Assembly: GCA_003342815.1 (NCBI GenBank) | Contig: PTEX01000196.1 | Span: forward strand, 108,576-172,575 | Source: Eudromia elegans | Lineage: Eukaryota > Chordata > Aves > Tinamiformes > Tinamidae | Direction: 5' to 3' | DNA length: 64,000 nt | Translations under genes and position numbers: made by a program | The notes under the pieces: model-generated | What the model was told of the DNA's origin: nothing | The model's input: the letters and a program-made list of their open reading frames with translations, nothing else | Database searches by the model: none | In this document: one piece after another, positions 39,201 through 50,503 of the stretch | How the letters are laid out: each line of letters opens with the position of its first letter | Numbering within the stretch: position 1 is the first letter of the stretch

Positions 39201-40261
39201 TGATCCTGAAAAGAGCTGACTGCTGTTTTGCTTGTGAGTTCTGTCCGAAGAATGCCGGCATTTGGTAGAAGCTGCTTGTTGAGATCTTTTTCCTGTAAGT
39301 TGCCTCTGTTTTTCTTGCCAGTTGATGTACTGTGAGTATGCTTTGCTCTCCTGTGTTTTTGCACAGCATGTTTGCTGGACTTGAAAAAGCACAGGCTGCA
39401 TGACTGGAATGTTACTGCTTTTTTGGACATAGAAGTGTTCCTTAAGTGCGTCTTTCTGCTGTTGAAGAGCTGCTGTAAAAACAACTGGCAGATTGAAAAT
39501 GATTCAGATCCGATGGTTGCAGTAATCCTTCTCCTTCAGAGTGCTCTAAACACCAGCTCGAAACAGCCTTGGGCTGAGAGGACATGATTATCCAGGCAGA
39601 GCAGCTCTGTGGGATAGCCGTATTAGCCGTGGTGGGATGAATCCTTGGGGAATAAATATCAAGAAACTGCTTTTTTTGTTTCCTCCTGTGAGTGGATGGT
39701 TAGTTCACTAGTGGTCACTGAGGGGTCTCTCGTTTTTCATGATAGTAAGAGCTATGGTTAAGGGCTTTGTAAAGGGACGTATGTCCTTCCCTCCCCAAAC
39801 TTGTCTTCTCTTACAGCCTAAGAGAGTTGTGGCTGCCAGGCACAGCCCTGACTCTTCACTTTCTTCAGATGGCTGCTGGTTTCTCTAGACACAATTCCTG
39901 ATGTTTTCTAGATACCTTCCTTTCTTTCAGATGCTAATGGTGATGATAATTCTTTGTTTTTATACCTGTGTGTTATTTTTTTTTCTCTCCTTTGGAGAAG
40001 GAAGGGTAGGGGAAATAGGAGCGACATAGAAAAAAAAACAACAAAAAAAGAAAAATCATTTTTAAAGCAGTTTGAACAACTCTGGTGTACTTGACTAATA
40101 TTCTCCAGATTTATTTTCATGTCTCTATTAGAGTTACTAATAAAATTGTTGGGAATAGTTATCATCTGGAGGTGAATAATAGGCTGCAGATCAGTGATCT
40201 ATGACTTCTTCCACTCAGATGTTAATTCCCAAGAGCTGTCTCATACCAAAAGCCTTTTTTC

Positions 40262-40282
40262 TTTTTTTTTTTTTTTTTTTTT
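40262..40282. repeat. Poly(T) tract, 21 bases
   Basis: An uninterrupted T run that follows a shorter T-rich stretch. It is simple sequence with no identifiable parent element. Confidence 0.85.
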
Positions 40283-40377
40283 AAACTCTCTCTTGATCAG
40301 TTTTAGCAAGTCTGGTTGTATGCTTACTGCAAGCAAGGCATTTTTATTTTGAGAGAGTGTATTTTATAGAGAGATGT

Positions 40378-40450
40378 TTTTATATTTATGCATATGTATT
40401 TATATATGTGTGTGTACACACACATGTATATTTGTGTGTGTATATATATA
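40378..40450. repeat. TA/TG microsatellite with a perfect 20-bp palindrome
   Basis: This is a mixed (TA)n and (TG)n/(CA)n tract. Positions 40406-40425 (ATGTGTGTGTACACACACAT) are perfectly self-complementary. They sit between TATATA blocks, a context prone to cruciform or Z-DNA formation and to length polymorphism. Confidence 0.85.
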
Positions 40451-42105
40451 AAAATTTGCAGCTTACCAGCAAATGAAAGAATTTCTTGTGCAGCTTTTTA
40501 AGGGCTGGGTGAGGATGACGTTTAACGATGGGGCCTGATAATGAGCACCACTAGGCCAATTCTGTTCTAGCTGTTACTTTTTATTAACTCTGTGTAAAGT
40601 TGCACCCCGTAGGTGCACCTCTGTTGATCCCTGTGTGCAGTGGGAGCTTGCCTAAACCTGCAACGCTGTATGTAGTTAGTGTGAAATACATTGAGCTGTC
40701 AAACATCTGGGAAGTGCCAAGAGCCTGACTTTGTCACAGTGGCCTCAGTCACTTTGTGTTTAGTTGTTCTGGGCAGAGATCTGGTCTACCAGTGAAATTC
40801 AGGTCTGTAAGGAAATGGAAATCGGTGTTTGGATCTGAAGGGGCCATTTCTGTTACTGGGTGTACCTGGTGTGCCTTTTGGGAGTGACGTGTTGCCTAAA
40901 TATTTGACCTTTCACTGCAGAGCAAGAGGGAGAAGGTCCTTTCTGCTTCAGAACACAAAGGAAGACTTTGTGCCCTCAGCATCTAGACAGACAGCTATCT
41001 CATTTTAGTGTTTATTTTTATCCAATTTTACTATCACTGTTAGGTTTATTAAACAGTGAGAAGGAGAAGGTAATGTCTTACCTCAGCCTGAGCCATGAAA
41101 GTGCTGCCTTTAGACTGGACTAGGGAATTTCTGGATGTGGATCAGGCTATATGAATGAATTTGGTTTCTAATCTTCTAACCTCCAAATGGTATTGATTTA
41201 AATCTGCAAGGAGGGGTGGGAGGAAGTGTGTGGATTGGTATGGTCATCTCTGTGTCATCTGTATTTAGGTGATTATTTCTTGATACTCTTTGTTTCCATT
41301 GCATTCTGTAAAGATAGGAAAGTTTTATTTGTAAAGTTTTCACCCTGTGATGAATGGAGCTTGTATACCATATTTCTGTTCCTTTTAAGTTTGAATGTGG
41401 TGACACTGCTTATCAATGTTAATGGTCAGGACAGCATATTTGTATGAAGACCAATAACATTTCCATGGTAAAGAATCTTGATCAGGTGAAGCACTAGGAG
41501 CAAAGAACTCTTTCATAACTTGTGATACTTTGTGAAACTTAGCATCTGTAAGATTTCTGAAGAATATGGATCAATAAGTCTTACTTCTTAGGAAAAAAGA
41601 ACCTACTGGCATGTGTGAGTGTTTTTATGCAACAGTCAAAGTTCTGGATCCTCAAGTGTTTACTACCTTTACCTCTTGGTAGCAGCATCTTTGCAGTTGA
41701 ATCAAGCTACGGAATGTCTTCCCTGTTGTAGATGCAAACATACATTTCAGCTTTAATGCTGGGCCCACTTCATGTTCCATCTGAACCAGTGTGGTATTCT
41801 GCTACTTAGAATAGATTGACTTGCAGATTGACTAAGTGATTTTATTTACTTTTATTTTTCCTAAACTTGAAACATAATGTAACTCATAGTAACTCAAAGG
41901 ATGGACATTGCATGAAAATACAGCAAATTCAGGGTAAAGGAAAAGTTTATATAAAAGAAAATCTACCCAAAGCTGTCTGTATCAAGTTCTGGAACCAAGT
42001 ATAATGCTAATGCTTCATGCTTGTATCATTACTCATTTGTACTTAAGTGAAAGTGTTGCCTTTCTGTTTGAGTCGTCCTTGCCTGCTCTGAGATCAGTGG
42101 GAATT

Positions 42106-42122
42106 AAAAAAAAAAAAAAAAA
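42106..42122. repeat. Poly(A) tract, 17 bases
   Basis: An uninterrupted A run after GGGAATT. I do not recognise a retroelement body in front of it. Confidence 0.8.
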
Positions 42123-42617
42123 GGCGCTGTTTTCTTGAAGATCCTGTTTGCATTATTGTGCAAACTTTGTTTCACAATGTGAAACTGGTGCTTGAACTTA
42201 GTCACTTGTGAGTTGGAATTTACTTTGCTTTCCCAAGGTCTTGAAAATGCTGTTGTGACTAAGATTCATTGAGTTCAAGCAGCTGATTGGAAACAAGTGG
42301 GTCTTACACTCCATGCCGCTTTGGTGGTAAGGCGTCACATACTTAAGAACTGTAAAGCTAGGTGGCAAGCCTGGTGAGCAACCAAGGAACTTGTGTTAGC
42401 CTGAGCGCATGAAATGCACAGAACTGATGGTAATGTTTGAGAAAGGGGCAAATGTACAGGGTGCTACTTGTTTCTTCCTTTTTTTTTGAATGCATAAGTA
42501 TTTTTTATATCTAAAGACTTGGGGTTGGCTGGGTTTCTAGTAAAAGACAGACTTGAAGAGTTGAAGGGATAATCTATCTGCTTTTGTACTGACCTCTTTT
42601 TGTTGGTTTTATTTTAG

Positions 42618-42655
42618 TTTGCAAGTATGCCTGCCATAGGAAATGTGAAGAGAAG
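42618..42655 (+). CDS. Tensin-family micro-exon, middle of C1 zinc finger
   Basis: This 38-nt micro-exon lies between the acceptor TTTTATTTTAG (ending 42617) and the donor AAG|GTAAGC (at 42656). Its first two bases complete the Val codon begun by the last base of the previous exon. The full reading is VCKYACHRKCEEK. It provides the second Cys of the second CxxC pair, the HxxC His/Cys pair, and correct spacing for C1 zinc binding (C-x4-H-x2-C). It ends in phase 0. Because its length is not a multiple of three, skipping it would break the frame, so it should be constitutive in any transcript that encodes the C1 domain. Confidence 0.88.
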
Positions 42656-42744
42656 GTAAGCCTGTTCACTTCCCTGATCCTTGATGATCTTTATGTATTT
42701 GAGTTAGACTGCAAGAAATGTATCAATTAATTAACAAGATTAAT

Positions 42745-42793
42745 TAGATCAAATACCTAGCTGTCAAAATACCTAGATCAAATACCTAGCTGT
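42745..42793. repeat. Direct repeat of 20 bp, period 29
   Basis: The 20-mer TAGATCAAATACCTAGCTGT occurs at 42745-42764 and again, identically, at 42774-42793. A nine-base spacer that itself contains AATACC separates the copies. It lies 90 bases downstream of the micro-exon's donor and looks like a recent slippage duplication. Confidence 0.9.
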
Positions 42794-45700
42794 TATTTTG
42801 GGGAACCACTCTTGCTTGGGACCCTGTGTAATCAAAACATCTGCATTGATGACTTAGCTTTTCATTTCTCTCACAGACAAGTTTCAAGCTGAAAAGAGTG
42901 AACTAATTGTGTGAAATATAAACTACATACTTATGTAAAGGAGGAAAAAGTAGCCTGACTAAACGTATGTTTTGCTCTTCTGGTTCTAAATTTTAGAGCA
43001 GTAAAGAATTAAATGTAAGCTCTGAGCTTTGGGTTGTGAAAAATGTAAGCATATTACTAATCTGTTTACACTTTATGCCATAGAATGTTTCTACCTCTTA
43101 TATATTACTAGATTTTGATTATTTTTTAAAAAATTTCCAAGTACCTGTAAAGGTATAACCTGCCTTCCTTGTGCCTGCCAGTTTATCCTTTTTTTTATTG
43201 CATTTTATATTGAGTTTTGTTAACTCTGTGTTTAAAACAAGTGGCCAAAGTCATGTTTTCAAAGTTCAAGATGACTGCTTTCAAGTTTAAAATTACTTTT
43301 AACATAGACTTTGCATATTTATAAAGTATCAAAACAGCACAAGTCCATGTATATACAAAAGGTCCACTTTTCAGCTGGCAAATGTCAGAACATTGGTCAA
43401 TAACATCTAGGAACAGTCTGAAATGAGGGAAGGGGGATTAACTGTCTTACTCAATGGAACCACAGGCTTGCAGGATCCAAAGACATCTGTGTGTGATGGA
43501 GTAAATTAGTACTAAACGTGTCTAGGGTTGGATTTCTCATTTGACTTTCATAACAAAAGTATGAAGATCAGAAACTTTATTCTTGAACTATAAGAGTTTG
43601 TATATTAGCAATCATATGGGCACTTGAAAGTGTTGTTATAGGAAAGTTAGAGCTAAAACATGGCTAAATATTACCCGAGGATGGAGACTAATGATATCAG
43701 TCTGAATTTACCTTCTACTTCTCTTAAGTGTATAGCCAAGCAGCTGAAATCAAATGCCAGTATGTTGTTCAACTCTGAATATATATTATTCATCTGATGC
43801 TTGCAAATAAGGAGATAACAGGATAGATGTGATGAACTTATATGTTGTGCAGTATGGAAGGAGGACCATGTAAATATGAATGAAAGATGAGAGGACTGCT
43901 TATTGCTACCAGGTTGTTTTAACATACCGCTTTTGTGTTGTGTTCTTTTTTCTTTTTTGATATGAACATATTTTTCATAGCTTTCCTTTGCATTTTTTTT
44001 TTCCACTGGAACTGACCTGATAACATTTTTGGTGTAAAAAACATTAAATGAATCAGACTCAAGTTTCCAGGTTTACATAGGGAACTGAAAATGTAGTTGC
44101 TGGAAGAGCTACAGGATCTGCCAAGTGATCATTTTGTGTGAAGCTGTAGCAGGACTAGACCAAACTGGGGCCAGTACAATAACACCCAGACATTGGACAA
44201 ATCCATCAGTGTCAAGCTCCTTTCTTTTTTTCTGTGCTGGTTACAACTGAAATTAAATAGTTACTACCAGGGTCTCAGGTGACTTAAAATTCTCCTATTC
44301 GTAGAGCTGTGGAAATCTAAAGCATTTAAACAGTGTCGCAGTCTGAATATAAAAATCTTGGAGGGCATGACTTTGCTTTCACAGAGCCACCCTCATGGGA
44401 CAGTTTTACCTGCTTTTTGACTAAAATTATTGATCAACTTTGGCTAAGCATGAGGATTAGGCTTGTAGTAATAACAATAGTGAGCTTTTGGAGACCACAA
44501 AACTGTTTGTATTATGGACTAATGTTTGGCCTTAGGTTTGTTTGTTTTGGTGTTTCCAAGAAATATAAATACACTCAAGAGAGGAACTTATACTTAGAAC
44601 TTTGGTTTTGTGGATCTTTCTGGGAAGTTCTGGTAGATAAAAGTGGGAGTTGTTTGAGAATTTCCCATTTGGAGAAGAAAATGGTAATGTGCATTTGGAA
44701 AAGTGTTGGTCTGCAGGACAAATGCAAAATCTTGTTGTTACATAAAGTAGAATAGTAAAATGCAAATAGTAGCAATTACTTGTGCAAGTAAGATATTACT
44801 GTTTTCATCATGTAATTGCATACATTTGAGGCATTTTAATAGTAAATAATAGTGATATTAATGTAGTGAGTATAGTCTAGAAATAAAAGGAAAACAGTTT
44901 TATATATAGATAGGTATATATTATCTGTTTATATAAAGAGATACATTATCTGATCTAATAAAAGATAATTGATCCTTCCTTGTGCATTAGCTTTGAGTTT
45001 TGGGTAGCTCCTGCATAGTTCTAGAGTTTCCTTCAGTTATGGTACAAAAGCTGTGTTGGATACTGTGGTAAGCATTTCTTTCAACTTGTTTTGGAGTCAA
45101 ATAATTTCATACAGATGCCATATGTTATAAATAGGAAATGTTATTTCAGCCAGTATTTATGCTGACAGACATTTGGGTATTGGGTGTTGAAAAGATTGAT
45201 ATATGGAGTGCCAATAGTATATCATATAATAGCATAACTATCATCAAGATACTGGTCTGTGTGTATGTTTAAGTAACAGAAAAGAAATTGCTAGTGTATT
45301 AGAGAAGATACAGAGATTTCATGTAAGAGATTTTTTAAAATTTAGTTTGTTTTTAGAGTAGTAAGGCAACCATCACAAATTGTTCTGTGTGTTTTTGTTC
45401 TTTTTCTCTACTTGTATGAGACTCCACCCAGATCTCTGGGATGAGGTTGCAGAGTCCGAGTGTTGCATTATCTATAGTGATTTACATCTGAATCTTGCCT
45501 TCGTTGTCTGACATGGTTGCTGCATTTTGGTTTGATAAAAAAATGAAGATGGGAATGGTTTTGGTGGGTTTTGAGTTGGATAGGGAATATATTAAAACCA
45601 TCTGAAGATGTTGAAGGCAACTTTGAGGAAAGCTGTAGTCAAAACCACATGCAGTGGTTCACATCCATTTGAGTCTCCTGGAAAGAGTTGCATGGAATCT

Positions 45701-46409
45701 GCCCTTAGAAGTGTCCTTCCTCCTACTTACAAGGCAAGAATATGTTTTCTATAAGAACTACCTTGTTCATAGCTTACAGAGAATAACTATTTTTGTATGA
45801 GTTAAGCATCCCTCAAGATCAAATGTGTAGGCAGTTAGTCATCTGCAAGTCATGCAGAAAGGGAGGGAATGTGCATCGAGAAAGTTGCGTTTCTAGTAAT
45901 CTTGTAATCATTTTTGAAAAGAATAATACTATCGGCACAATAAAATGTTACTCCAAAGGCTATAGGGGTCATGAACGTTCATAGAAAGCATTATTTTGTG
46001 CAACTTGAGCCACTAAGTCCCATAAGAAAGCAAATAACTTTGCAAATGTGCTCAGATAAAAGTAGCAGCACGGGCTTGTCAGTGGCAACGCTACAGTGCT
46101 AGCTTTCAAGATGTTGCGAGAGAATTACGATATGCTTGCCAATGAATAAGAAAGCAAAATTTATGTAGCCTAAATCATCCATAAAAATAAGGTTTATGCA
46201 GACATGAAAGTAAGATAAGCTCTGAATTTGTTCCAAACATACAAAAAAAGGAAAAACCATTTTTGAGCTTTTCTGAGACTTTAATTTCTTCAAGTTAGAA
46301 TGAAATCTGAGAGTGTTTAGTGTGAATTTTTCAGTTGTTCTCGTCATAACACTGGATGAAAATAACATGTAAGCAAACCTTGTACTTCCAATCCTAGGAC
46401 CCAACAGAA

Positions 46410-46441
46410 AAAAACAACAACAACAACAANAAAAAAAAAAA
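46410..46441. repeat. (CAA)n/poly(A) tract with an ambiguous base
   Basis: About five AAC/CAA units lead into an A run, with an N at 46430. The N shows that sequencing or assembly was uncertain here, so the tract length is unreliable. Confidence 0.8.
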
Positions 46442-48031
46442 CCCAAAACACCAAGAAGTTACAAAACCAAAAGAAAATATGGAAGCAGGAATTTGAGCAT
46501 TGCACTTCCAGACTGCTGCATTCAGTGCCTTTATTTGCAAAACTAAATTGTAGATTATAAATTCCCTAGATAATGTCGGTACCAGTGTTAAAACTGCATG
46601 AGCTGTAAAAGCAAGATTACCCCCTTCCCCAATCCCACTGAATTGGAAATATATGTGAAAAAATGAAGATGTAAACTAACAGATGATGGCATATAAAGAT
46701 TTGAGAGAGATCCATCTCTGTCAGATTCCTATTTGCAATTTAGCACTGAAAGGGAGGGCTGAGGGGAGGAATTAAAGGAAATTACGGATGCACAAATTCA
46801 GAACAGATGTCAGAAAGCACTTTTTCATGTAGAAGCCAACAAATATGCAAAGACGTCTCCCAGATGGACTTGTTGAGATCAAAAGCAGGGAGTGTTTTTT
46901 GGACTGAAACAATCTAATCCTGTCCCAGGGAAGCGGATCTCGGAACGCTCCACTCTGTGGACAGGCTGGTTGAGCAATCGACTTTGGACGAGTGCATGAC
47001 CTCCTGTAAATTGTGGTTTGTGAAGCTGTCTGCCATGTCCCTGCCAGCACAGCATCAAAAATCACCAGAGTCCCACAGAAACATGTGGGACTTGAGCTTC
47101 AGCGTGGAAGCAGTGCGTCGCTGGGAGCTCTGCTCAGTGGGTCTTGTACTCGCTCCTCAATGTTGCACATCAGCAGTGCAGGGCTGCGGCAGCCCTGCTG
47201 CTCTTGACCTCAGAGCCTAAGATGTCTTCATGGAAAGATGTGGTTGTCTCTAAAAAGTGACTCCTCTTCAATATTGTGGCTACAGCTACACAGAGTTATA
47301 TATTTTCCTGTTAATGTATTTGTATACTTATCAAGGTGGTTTGATGAACTATAATTAGAAGCATGTTGGAGGAAAAGCTGCCCTTTAGCGTCAGTGGCAT
47401 CATGGCATTGCTAATTTACTGCTGGGCTCTGATAATACCTTTTTGGTTATGGAAAGCCCTGATAGGCTTTTCATTGACCTCACACAGATAAAGTAATTAT
47501 AATTTATTTGGTTTTGCAGCATGCTGATTTAAAGTAACCTTATCCTTTTAAGTTGTTATTTTATATCATAATGTGGTATTCTGATTCTAGTTTACTAATA
47601 AAATTAGCAAGGATTATCTTTGTATTTTAGTTACCTTCTACTTGTTTCTTAAAATGGTGAGGAAAGAAAACCACTTTGGAGGAAACTCGCCACTAATCCT
47701 GTGTGTACTATATTTAAAAATTTTTAAAACTGTCCCTAAAATGAGCTGCTTTTTCTTTTTTTTACCTCTGGGCGGTTTTTTATTTAATTTTTTTTACCAT
47801 GAAAAAAAAAAAACATGAATAAATTCTGAAATAATTTGCGTTTGCTCCACAATTCCTAGTTAATTTAGGTAATTAATATCTTGTGTTGCCTCTGTCCATG
47901 CATGGTTAACATGGAAACATTTCTGTATGGCTGTTTGGAGGAACATATGTAATTACAATTCCCTGAGCTTTCAGAAACTACAATGTGTGTAATGCCCCAG
48001 GGCTTTGTTCTGGCTTTTTATAACACAAATT

Positions 48032-48091
48032 CCTTTTTTCCTCTCTCTCTCTCTTTTTTTTTTTTTTTTTTTTTTTTTTCCTCCTCTCTCT
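48032..48091. repeat. Polypyrimidine tract, (CT)n and T27
   Basis: About 60 bases are almost purely C and T, comprising a (CT)7-type run at 48040-48053, 26-27 consecutive T ending at 48079, and CCTCCTCTCTCT. In the sense transcript this would be a strong PTB-type pyrimidine tract. It is followed about 100 bases later by a long A-rich tract. Confidence 0.85.
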
Positions 48092-48180
48092 GGCTGTGAT
48101 GTAGGAATATTCTCCTGTCAGACCATAATCTTTTTGCTTAGCTCTCTACCCTGAGATACCATTTATTTCTCTATCCCTTT

Positions 48181-48250
48181 AAAAAAAAAAAAANAACCAA
48201 AANAAAANAAAACAAAAAACCCTACAAAAAAACCCCACCAAAACCAAAAA
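48181..48250. repeat. A-rich tract with three ambiguous bases
   Basis: An A13 run is followed by A-rich sequence interrupted by short C groups, with N at 48194, 48203 and 48208. The true sequence and length are uncertain. It is complementary in character to the T27 tract about 100 bases to the left. Confidence 0.8.
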
Positions 48251-50084
48251 CCTCTGTCAGTTGTGTGTGTGTGAGGTAGAGAGCATGGGCATTAAAAGGC
48301 TTCCTCTCATAACTCCAGACGATTTTTTTTCTTTGAAATCTAGGAATTTGAAAACCGCTTTTGAAATATCCCCTCTCCTGTGGGAGGACCACAAGTTGGA
48401 GAACCTCATGAACCATATTCTAGACATTTCTTGTAATTCTCCCTACTGAGAGCTGACTCTGTGTTAAGTCCATTTTATTTAATCTAGTAAGCAAATGCTT
48501 AAATTCTAATCATATTGATAAATTTAAGAATATGCTCATACTCATACTGAATCAGGATTTCTGAGAATGTGCAGCATCACAAACTTTTCTAGGGAGTGCT
48601 GCCTAACTTAACTTGGAAGATATTTTTGCTAATGCAAAAAAAATTTTTGTTACATAATATAGTTTGATACTTTGCCGATCTGAAAGATATTTCAAACAAA
48701 TATACTACTGCAGATGGCTCTATGCCTTTTTGCAGTTCCACTACTATTCATTTAATTATACATGGAGTTTTGATTCTGCACGCTTTCCTCCTCCTTCACC
48801 TTTCAAGAAGCTGTCTAGACAGCTCCAAGGAGTGGAGATTTACTCAAAATTTCAGGATTTTGTATTAATGATTTAAATTTCTTGTTCAGACTTATTTCCT
48901 GAGCTGCATCATGCCCCTTTAATATTGCCAAACTCAGATCAAACAGTTTATTATCTTTGAACATTACAGTTACTATTCTTTGATAAATAGTAGATTTCTA
49001 ATGTGATTTTAGCATTCTGTCACTTGTAAAGCCACCAGAATGATTTTTTTAGTAATGAAAGGTATAAATGCTGACATACTGCTTTGTCCTGTATTTTTCT
49101 TAAAGCCCACAGTTTTTAAACTTTTTTTTACAGGCGTTGATGTTTAGGAAAACCTAATTCTTCCTTTGAGACTTTTTTTTTTCTCTCCCAAAGCAATATA
49201 GCCCTGGATTCCTTGCTTTGTTTTATGAAATTCAATTCGGTCTCCCAAAGTTTAATGTAATAGTTCCCACCAAGTGGCTGGCAGATACACATGCTCATAT
49301 TCCTTTTCCTTCTCTCATATGTGTGTGTGTCTTCATAATATACACATACAAATGAACAAGAGAACTCTGTAAATAATAACTCTCCCTTTTTCAGTCTGAC
49401 GTTTCTGTAAAGAGCGGTCTGCTTAATGCAGAAATTTGCCATTATCCGTGTGCAATATAAGCACATCCCAGTTCATCCTTTCTACAGATCAGGTAACTGG
49501 AAAGCAATTATAGACAGCATGTTCTTGTTAGTTGTAAAGTTTATATATAGTAATATAACCAAATTTGTACTTCCTTTCTGATTGTTGATTATTTTCATGT
49601 TTTCCTTCTTCATTAGTAAATAATACTCAAATTACAAAGAAAAGAAAACTAAAAAAACCCCAAAACTGTAGTTCTCTTATCTTCAGAAAAATAATTCTGA
49701 TTTTCATAGTGTGCATTTTCTTCTCTAGTTGTCTTTTTAATTTTATGTCTCTTGATTTAGTTTAAATCCTAACCTCAGCTGTATGCACTTGGCTTTTTTG
49801 GATTTCTTTGGTAAGAGATTTAGATTTACATCTTGTGTTTAAAAGTTCACAGTTTGCTGAAAGTGTACAGTGGAGTAATTCAGGAGCAGTACTTCTAATT
49901 TTTCTGTTTTCCTCTGACTTTCTATGAACAGAAGGGTGGTGGTTTTTGCCTCTGTGCAGTCCTGATGCAGTACACTGCTTGTTTGTTCACTGCTAAAGCA
50001 TAGCACACACAAAGTAGCCCCTCTCTAGGCTTCCATTAACGCTAGAATAAAGAATTCCCTTCAGCAATGTCCCTGCAAGGGGAC

Positions 50085-50090
<6 letters not shown>

Positions 50091-50118
<28 letters not shown>
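50091..50118. repeat. Poly(A) tract, 28 bases
   Basis: This is the longest pure A run in the window. An AATAAA hexamer lies at 50047-50052, about 40 bases upstream, so the tract could be the tail of an old retrocopied transcript. I do not recognise the upstream sequence, and no flanking duplication is evident. Confidence 0.85.
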
Positions 50119-50122
<4 letters not shown>

Positions 50123-50421
50123 TTATTTTATGAGGTTTAATGGGGAAGGTGAAACTAGGGGAGAGATTGATAGCAGAAGTAAGAGCTCAGTAAGCTGGAC
50201 CCTTCAAGCTGGTGGCAAGGCACCTTCCCTTCAAATGAGCAAAATGGCTGAGATTTCTGAGATTTTTTTTTAACAACTAAAAGGCAGAAGATGGGAATGT
50301 TACTTGGGAAATCTGGGTGATGTTTCTGGTAGTGTTTGATCGCTGCTACTTTTTAGTTACTGCTTTGGCATGGATTGTGTGGTTTAGCTGGGCAGGTTGG
50401 AAGTGGGAGCATCTGTGATAT

Positions 50422-50503
50422 CTCCCCCTCTCCCCCTCTCCCCCTCTCCCCCTCTTTTTTTTCTTGGGGGAGAGGAGGGAGGGAGGGAGGGAGGAGGAGG
50501 GTG
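50422..50503. repeat. Opposed C-rich and G-rich tracts (quadruplex motifs on both strands)
   Basis: Four C5 blocks (50424-50428, 50432-50436, 50440-50444, 50448-50452) are separated by exactly TCT, giving a perfect octamer periodicity. After a T8-type run and CTT, a G-rich tract follows with GGGGGAGAGG at 50466 and GGGAGGGAGGGAGGG at 50477-50491. The first block is a quadruplex motif on the minus strand. The second is a canonical quadruplex motif (single-A loops) on the plus strand. The arms are also partly complementary, so a hairpin is possible in RNA. Confidence 0.85.

Larger units (their letters stand above)
36277..42617. other. Intronic DNA, second part of the 13.2-kb intron
   Basis: This is AT-rich sequence containing an A15 run (37172-37186), a T-run (40262-40282), the palindromic TG/CA tract at 40378-40450 and an A17 run (42106-42122). 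A CpG-containing patch around 38960-39600 includes a NotI-type GCGGCCGC octamer at 38966-38973. The final bases before 42618 (TTTTATTTTAG) form the acceptor for the next exon. No other exon is supported. Confidence 0.6.

Noticed and set aside
44333-44755. 140-codon plus-strand open frame
   Set aside because: No domain recognised; it lies in AT-rich intron with competing minus-strand frames.
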